Origin: Melieria omissa
Taxonomy: Eukaryota; Arthropoda; Insecta; Diptera; Ulidiidae
DNA: 64,000 nt
Assembly (NCBI GenBank): GCA_963971225.1
Contig: OZ020269.1
Location: 99,122,405-99,186,404 of the forward strand
Direction of reading: 5' to 3'
Both the position numbers and the translations under genes were made by a program. The notes under the pieces were generated by a model. It made no database searches, was not told where the DNA came from, and saw nothing but the letters and a program-made list of their open reading frames with translations. Below, one piece after another: positions 57,651 to 64,000 of the stretch; position 1 is the first letter of the stretch, and every line of letters begins with the position of its first letter.

Positions 57651-58714
57651 GATTGTTCATCCTGACTTACTGACTGGTTGATTGATTGATTGATTTATCA
57701 TCGCCCAGACCAAACCGCTGAAGCTACAAACAAGAATTTTGGTGCTTCTTGAAGAATGAACCCTCGCCAAGACGGGATTTTTTTAAAGCCGGGATCTAAA
57801 GGGACAAAACATGGGTTTAAGTGTTGTATGAAGAAACGTGATTTAATAAACATAATGAATTTGAACTTCCGGAAAATATTCTAGATCAAAACTTATTCGA
57901 CACGTCTTTTATAACAATGGGTTAAGGTTTATTTACGGAAAGGCTCCGAAACAAACAACACGAACCGATGGGCCTATTGACTTCAACAATTGTAAAAATA
58001 ATTGAAATAAATAAAATTAGACACGTGTTTCTCATTATTTTCAAAATCGAAATTTAGCTGAAACAACGACGGGTTAAAAGTATGTATGGAGAAATAAATT
58101 TTTTTGAGTCTTTTAACTTCAAACTTGGTGAAAGTACTTCAAATGTAAAATAACTCGATACGTGTTTTTCATTTTTCCGAATATTAAAATCGGACGGGGT
58201 CAGCGTTGGGTAAAAAGTTTATATGGAGAAACTGTGAAAAATATGAATTAATGGGCCCATTGATATCAAACTTGGTGAAAGTACTCTAAGTGAGAAATAA
58301 TTTGACACGTGTTTTTTACTTTTTTGAAAATCAAAATCTAACGGGGTCAACAATGGGTTAACGGTTTGTATGGAGAAACACGATTTATTGGTCCTTTTGA
58401 CTTCAAACTTAGACAAAAAGCACTTCAATCGCAAACTAATTAAAATGTGCTTTTCATTTTTTAAAAACCGAAAATCTAAAAACCGAAATCTAAAAACCGG
58501 TAAGCCGAGGGTTAAGAATTTGTTTGGAGTAAATGTGAAAACACATGATTTAATGGGCCTTCTGACTTCAAAATTTTTAAAACACTCGAAATCAAAGATA
58601 GTTAGACACATGTTTCTTTATTTAAATCAAAATCTGATGGGCTCAACAATGGGTCAAGAATTCGTATAGGGGGAAATAGGAGAGCTTGCGTGCAAAGCCG
58701 CAGGGCCCAGCTAG
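57640..58714 (+). mobile_element. Helitron-like non-autonomous element (tentative)
   Basis: The block starts near 'tatatacatagattgttcat' and 'tgactggttgattgattgat'. It carries about six diverged ~130-bp repeats with 'gggtcaacaatgggttaa' and 'tatggagaaa', and 'gacacgtgtttttcattttt'. It ends 'tgcaaagccgcagggcccag' CTAG followed by T. A GC-rich end with CTAG before T is the Helitron pattern, but no strong 3' hairpin is visible. No rolling-circle protein is present. Confidence 0.5.
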
Positions 58715-60151
58715 TAGCTAACCATTTCAAATCGCTGTTAATTTCTCAAGTCTGTTATTGTTGAAATTTTCCAACACCTTTTCCACTTCAAACTGCTGCA
58801 ACCTGTGCTTCTTGGAAAATTACACTTTTTCCGCCAAAGCAAATTATTTAAGCAAACTTTTGGCTACATTGCCACACTGCAGCGCGTTCGTTCGCTATGC
58901 TTGAACATCGTTTTGTTTGCTTACGTTCCAGCTGCGCGTCGACAGCTGCTCTGTCTTGCTGTGCGCCGGGTCGCTTTGGTACGTTTGGTTTGTCTGTTTG
59001 TGCGCTTACGACGAGCCGTGTCCGTGTCCGTGTTTGCGTTCAAAATTTGTCTCTAATAATTGCAAATTCTTGACATTTAGGTACTTGCACTCCTCACCTC
59101 ACCACGGACAACTCACTCTGAATATTTGAATGTGTTTGTGTGTGGGTACCCAACTTTGAATTCTTCCTGAGTCCCTGCGGCAAGTTTGTTGTGTTGTTTT
59201 TTTGTTGTTCTGTTATTCGCCACTTTATTGCACAAAATTTCCACCGGCTTCCGAAACAATTAAAAACATAATTATATTTCATTGCGGCTTAAAAAAAATT
59301 CTTGCTTTTGCCATTTCTGTTTGTTGTTTGTGTTGTTTGGATTTGGCGGATTATTTAAATGAAATATCTGGCGCGTTTGTTTGCGCTTCTTATGGAAATT
59401 TTCTTTTAAAAAATTTTGCAGTCCACTTTGTAGTGGCATGAGGGCATTCATTAATTTTAAGTGGCAGCTTTCAGTATTGCACACACTTTCTGTTTTTTTT
59501 GTATCTGTTGTTGTGCGTTGCGTTGGCGTCTATTTGCCTGCGTGGCCACGCCAGCCAAATCGGCGTTTTGTAATAAATTGTATTAGTGTCGAAAGTTTAC
59601 TTTGCGCTTAAGTTGAGTGCATCGCAATTAGATGTTGTTGTTGTTTTTCTGGTCAGCTCTGCATTCTGTCTTGATTTGTGTAAATAGCTGCAGTGATTAT
59701 TCATTTTCCACCGAGATTTTCCCATAAATTGTTCAGATTATTAAATTTGTTTGAAAACGAAATTGTGTGTTAATTGTGCAGGTTTTTAAAAAATGTTTGT
59801 TAATATGAATTTTTATTACATACATAACATTACAGTAAACATTTACTGTAGATTATCATAATTTCTACAGTAAACATTTGGTGAAGACAAGCGAAGTTTT
59901 AATACAGAAATATGAATTTAGTTGTTTAATGTATTTTAAGATTTAGGAAAAATTTGTTTGTATTTGTTTAAAGCTTCAAGTGAAGCATTGTGAGCACTCA
60001 TTTGAATTTAAATATATATTTTTTTTAAATATATTTTTGCCATATTTGTTGAGATTTTCTTATAAACCAAACCGCCAGGATTTAGTTATTTAAACCAAAT
60101 TTGCCGCTATTCTTGTTTTTGAATTTTGCAAAAACCTGTTTGATTGATTTC
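58715..60151. other. presumed CSN7 intron, non-coding
   Basis: Unique-looking sequence with moderate base composition at 58850-59700 and AT-rich after that. Overlapping open frames on both strands have no recognisable motif. Confidence 0.5.
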
Positions 60152-60546
60152 GATTAGATTAGATTAGATTAGATTAGATTAGATTAGATTAGATTAGATT
60201 AGATTAAATTAGATTAGATTAGATTAGATTAGATTAGATTAGATTAGATTAGATTAGATTAGATTAGATTAGATTAGATTAGATTAGATTAGATTAGATT
60301 AGATTAGATTAGATTAGATTAGATTAGATTAGATTAGATTAGATTAGATTAGATTAGATTAGATTAGATTAGATTAGATTAGATTAGATTAGATTAGATT
60401 AGATTAGATTAGATTAGATTAGATTAGATTAGATTAGATTAGATAGATTAGAATAGAATAGAATAGAATAGAATAGAATAGAATAGAATAGAATAGAATA
60501 GAATAGAATAGAATAGAATAGAATAGATTAGAATAGATTAGATTAG
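60152..60546 (+). repeat. long compound microsatellite (GATTA)n then (GAATA)n
   Basis: About 60 tandem GATTA units, with one 'gattaaatta' variant near 60206, run to about 60450. They pass into about 15 GAATA units to 60525, and mixed units end at 60546. The sharp switch between two sister pentamers suggests a point change that spread by slippage. Confidence 0.97.
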
Positions 60547-61116
60547 TTAAGAAAAGACTAACCAGTTTTAAGTAAAGTTTACCTTGATTTCCTAAGGTAA
60601 GACTTTGTTGCACTGTATAACAATAATATTATGTATCCTGTGATGTTCTCTAAAAGTATATCCCCAACCATTCAACGTTCATTAAATCACCGAAAACCCA
60701 TAAACCATCCATTAAAAAACCATATCCCTATATATTTATCACAATATTGCCGCAAAATCTCAATGTGCAACTCAAGTGAAAAAGGAAGTCTTAAAAAAAG
60801 GAAAAGAAAAAGGAAAATCCGCACATTTCTTACGCGCAATTAGTCAACACGTGCAGCACAGAGATACAGTGTGACCCAATAAGAGTTTCCTTGTGTTGGC
60901 AGTGTTCTAAATTAGAAACTATTTGTAAAAAATGTTGCTCGTATAACAAAATGTATAGAAAACTTTTAACTAAGAGTTCAGATTCAGAGATTCTTTAAAC
61001 AGAAAAGCCATAATAAAAGCAAAAATAAAGCTATTGGTGTATTAAGCATGTGGTACCAACAGGATCACCCAACTTTGCAACTTTGTCTATTTTTTGTGAG
61101 TTTTCTTGACGTCATC
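60547..61116. other. non-coding AT-rich stretch
   Basis: The small frame at 60631-60843 is lysine/arginine-rich at its end and has no recognisable motif. Confidence 0.5.
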
Positions 61117-61118
61117 TA

Positions 61119-62131
61119 TCAGGTGTACAACTTTGCTTCCGCCGTTTTCCGATAGGTGGCTGTACCGGCTGAGGCTGGTTGAAATACATAGATGGTAATG
61201 CCTTTAAAGTGAGTGTGGACAGTGCCTAACGAATTGTCATCGCCGTTTCAGTGACAGTTGTTCTTGTTTTCGTATTATTCACGCTCGAAAATGTCCGTTT
61301 ATGTGCCCAATTCTCGCCATTTGCGGGAAGTTTTACTTTTCTGTTACAATTCGAAAAAAAATGCAGCTGAAGCGCATCGAATGCTCTCAGAAACTTACGG
61401 TGATGCTGCTCTGAGTGAAAGAACGTGTCGGGAGTGGTTTCAACGTTTTCGATGTCGAAGACAAACATGGTGGTGGAAGAGAAAAACCCTTCAAAGATGA
61501 ACAACTAGAAGCATTGCTTGATGAAGATTCGTGCCAAACCCAAGAAGAGCTTGCCGAATCGTTGGGAGTGAGTCAGCAAGCCATTTCAAAACGTCTCAAG
61601 GCCCTGGGCATGATTCAGAAAGAAGGAAACTGGGTGCCGTACGAGTTGAAACCGAGGGACATCGAGCGCCGTCTATTTGTATGTGAGCAACTGCTTCAAA
61701 GACAAAATCGTAAGGGGTTTTTACATCGAATCGTAACCGGTGATGAAAAGTGGGTTCGATACGATAATCCTAAACGCAGAAAATCATGGGGAAAGCCCGG
61801 GCATGCTTCTTCGTCGAAGGCAAAATCGAATATTCACGGCGCCAAGGTTATGATTTGTATTTGGTGGGATCAGCTCGGTGTGATTTATTACGAGCTCTTA
61901 AAACCAATCAACATTTTCAATCCTTCGAAGAATTGGAAAAATGGATTGCTTCATGGATAGCGTCAAAAGAGGACTCCTTTTTTCGAGCCGGGATCCGAAA
62001 ATTGCCGGAAAGATGGGAGAAAGTTGTCGGTAGCGACGGACAATACTTTGAATAATACATCTGTAAGCACTTTTTCGCAATAAAGCTTTTAACTTTGGAA
62101 AAAAACGGCGGAAGCAAAGTTGTACACCTGA
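61119..62131 (+). mobile_element. mariner transposon with perfect 30-bp ends and internal deletion
   Basis: TCAGGTGTACAACTTTGCTT / CCGCCGTTTT and its exact inverse at 62102-62131 are flanked by TA (61117-61118 and 62132-62133). The complete, identical ends suggest recent mobility in trans even though the gene is broken. Confidence 0.95.
61290..62055 (+). pseudogene. mariner transposase, frameshifted and centrally deleted
   Basis: Starts MSVYVPNSRHLREVLLFCYN and reads through the HTH region CREWFQRF. A small deletion near 61450 shifts the frame. The middle reads DSCQTQEELAESLGVSQQAI, NWVPYELKPRD, RIVTGDEKW (first catalytic D) and CIWWDQLGVIYYELLKP. The text then jumps to HFQSFEELEKWIASWIASKE and the terminal KLPERWEKVVGSDGQYFE. 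About 120 residues with the other two catalytic aspartates are gone. Confidence 0.93.
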
Positions 62132-62133
62132 TA

Positions 62134-63451
62134 GTCGTTAAGAACGAGAACGAGACTTGGAAACCAAATTCGGCTCACCCTGCAGCGCGTTTTCGTTGTA
62201 ATCTTTCAAAACTGTAACTTAGTAAGAATTCCAGCTTTTTGTTGCGACAAATGAAAGCGCAAACTTTCCATCCAGTTCGATGCTCACTGCACCTGAGCTG
62301 CACTTATGCAAACAAGTTTTTGTTAGTCATTAAACAAATATTCCACACACATGTCACATCGAGCATGCGTGCAAGTTCAGCTGTGCAACTCAGGCGATAT
62401 ATGAATATGCAGTGACGGACGCACGAGTGCATGTGAACTGCATTTTTGCGCATTCGAATGAAATGAATGTCAGGACATTGAAAAGTTTAGTGCCACTGTG
62501 TGTGTGTGTGTGTTTGTGAGTGTGTGTCGGCCATAACTGCGGCTCACGTACAAACTAAAGTCGTTCATATGTTGGCCTGTTTGCCGGCTGGCAAATTATT
62601 CACTTTGCTGCAGCGTTAGCTGGGCACATTGGGGACAGACGAATATGTGTGTGTGACACATTTTATTTGGCTGAGAGGCTGCACCAATGCCAGACCAACC
62701 AGAGCAACACCCAAACTGTTGGCCTGGTTGTGTTTCGTTGATGCCAAAGTTGCACGTAATTGGTGAGAATTCATAATATTGCTTTGCTTTGCGCTTTGCG
62801 TCAAGGAAAATGGGAAATGCAATTTTCAAACTGTCAATTCGGACGTTGCATGAGACTTTCTCGAACAAAGTGTAAGATACATTGGTGAAGTGTAACGGAA
62901 AGAGGAGAACTTATGATAGTTTCAAAGAAGCGTTTTGAAGTTTTATTGCAACAATTACTGCAAGTAATTGGCTTGTTTATATTATTTCATTGTAATAAAG
63001 CTGACAATAGAAAGCTGGTACAGAAGCTGCAACAATAAGTATCAGTAAGCAAAAGTAAACAACAAAGTGTCACTCACTAAGTAACACAAATTGATCATTT
63101 GTACATTGTACCAAAGTAAGATGATTAAGTTAGTTAGTTGAAAGCGCAGGACTACAATTATTGAGATTCTTTGATAACTTATTATAAAAGTTTTGAATAT
63201 GCTTTCAAGTTGAAATGTGATATAGGCGACATGATTTTAATGCTTCTAATGAAGCAAAGGTTTCAGGATGTTTCAATTAAATAAAAATATTGTGCTGAAC
63301 AATGCTCCAGTTTCTCTACTTTGTTTTGAGCTGTGTAAGATAGTTAAAGACATGAAATCAAAGACAGTGAACCAACATTCAGCGGCTACGTCAAGTTTTC
63401 CGAATGGACAATGACTCTCCGGCGAATAAGATTTTCGATGTAGTAGTTGAA
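62134..63451. other. non-coding sequence
   Basis: Contains a TG tract at about 62500-62525. No gene recognised; 62580-62870 is less AT-rich. Confidence 0.5.
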
Positions 63452-63754
63452 GGCAGCCGCCGTAGCTCAGCTGGCTAGTGCGTTGCGCCGCGAAACGCGA
63501 CGCTCGAACCCAGGTTCAAGACTCCATTACTGCTAACACCAAAAAAAAAGAAAAAAAACAACAATTTTTCTTTTGGCGGCTGTCCTCTCAGCAAAAAATG
63601 GCAAACCTCAGAGTAAAATTGCCTACGAAAAAGCTTCCAACTCGCCGTTCAGAATCGACATAAAACTTTAGGTCCCTTCCACAACACGGATGGTTGCGGG
63701 TAGCTAGGTCTTAGTCTCGTAATCGGGCTGTCGTGCCAGTCAAGAAGAAGAAGA
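63452..63754 (+). mobile_element. tRNA-derived SINE, copy 3
   Basis: The head 'gccgccgtagctcagctggc' fits a pol III A box and 'ggttcaagactcc' a B box. An A-rich linker, a body, the shared 3' segment 'cgccgttcagaatcgacata' ... 'taggtcccttcc' and a terminal (GAA)n tail follow. A 7-bp direct repeat AGTTGAA flanks it (63445-63451 and 63755-63761). It has no proper cloverleaf, so it is not a tRNA gene. Confidence 0.88.
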
Positions 63755-63761
63755 AGTTGAA

Positions 63762-64000
63762 AGGCGAGGGCATGTATGAAATAAAATGGAAAAGGAACTG
63801 CCGCCAAATCCATATTACTGAACGGAAAAACTAAATTGTATCATTACTACTGCGTCCCAAAACAAAAAAAAAATACCCGAAATCTGTCAATTTAGACTTC
63901 GCGGGTAATTATTTTTGCCGAAATATTTTTTTCTTAGGGTGACAGCACTGTTACAGATATCCATGTCAAATTTCAAGTCGTTAATATCCTTTCTCCTTCA
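63762..64000. other. non-coding window end
   Basis: Nothing recognised. If CSN7 is intact, its intron continues past this end. Confidence 0.5.

Noticed and set aside
63453..63540. Possible tRNA gene
   Set aside because: A and B boxes are good but the acceptor and anticodon arms do not fold properly, and the sequence continues into a SINE body with a GAA tail and target duplication.

Overview
The window is nuclear DNA from an insect, most likely a higher fly. Base composition is AT-rich and unique sequence is sparse. Introns are short in housekeeping genes, and relics of many transposon families are present. The selenium-binding protein, Dpit47-type TTC4 cochaperone and CSN7 proteins read like dipteran orthologues. 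A tephritid fruit fly is my best guess from the mix of mariner, hAT, P-like and SINE families, but the sequence does not prove it.

Only a few host genes are visible. (1) A complete six-exon selenium-binding protein / methanethiol oxidase gene lies on + (18064-22184, 488 codons). (2) Two tandem copies of a seven-exon TTC4/Dpit47-type Hsp90 cochaperone lie on - (24426-26253 and 30987-32813). Both are open end to end at 362 codons and sit in a duplicated segment whose junction is occupied by a hAT transposon. (3) The first two coding exons of COP9 signalosome subunit 7 lie on + (36097-36611). Exon 2 ends at a clean splice donor and no continuation was found, so the remaining ~27 kb is probably one giant intron.

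The rest is non-coding or mobile. From 1-18 kb there is a ~155-bp satellite array, a Mos1-like mariner relict, a second mariner-like relict, an R1-like LINE relict, tRNA-derived SINEs and a pair of hAT MITEs. From 23-33 kb there is the cochaperone duplication with nested hAT, piggyBac-like and P-like elements. From 39-45 kb there is a cluster of Tc1-like, pogo-like, TTAA-type and LINE insertions, several nested with target-site duplications that can be read directly. From 47.6-52.8 kb there is a nearly intact, very young Ty3/gypsy-type LTR retrotransposon on the minus strand. From 53-64 kb there are simple repeats, a Helitron-like repeat block, a long GATTA/GAATA microsatellite, an internally deleted mariner and a SINE.

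The most striking observation is in the LTR retrotransposon. Gag-protease and RT-RNase H-integrase lie in the same reading frame, separated by a single TGA followed directly by CTAG. That is the known leaky stop context, so Pol is probably made by stop-codon readthrough. Second are the mosaic divergence between the two cochaperone copies (exon 2 strongly diverged, exons 4-6 identical) and a family of four small elements whose ends resemble P-element termini.
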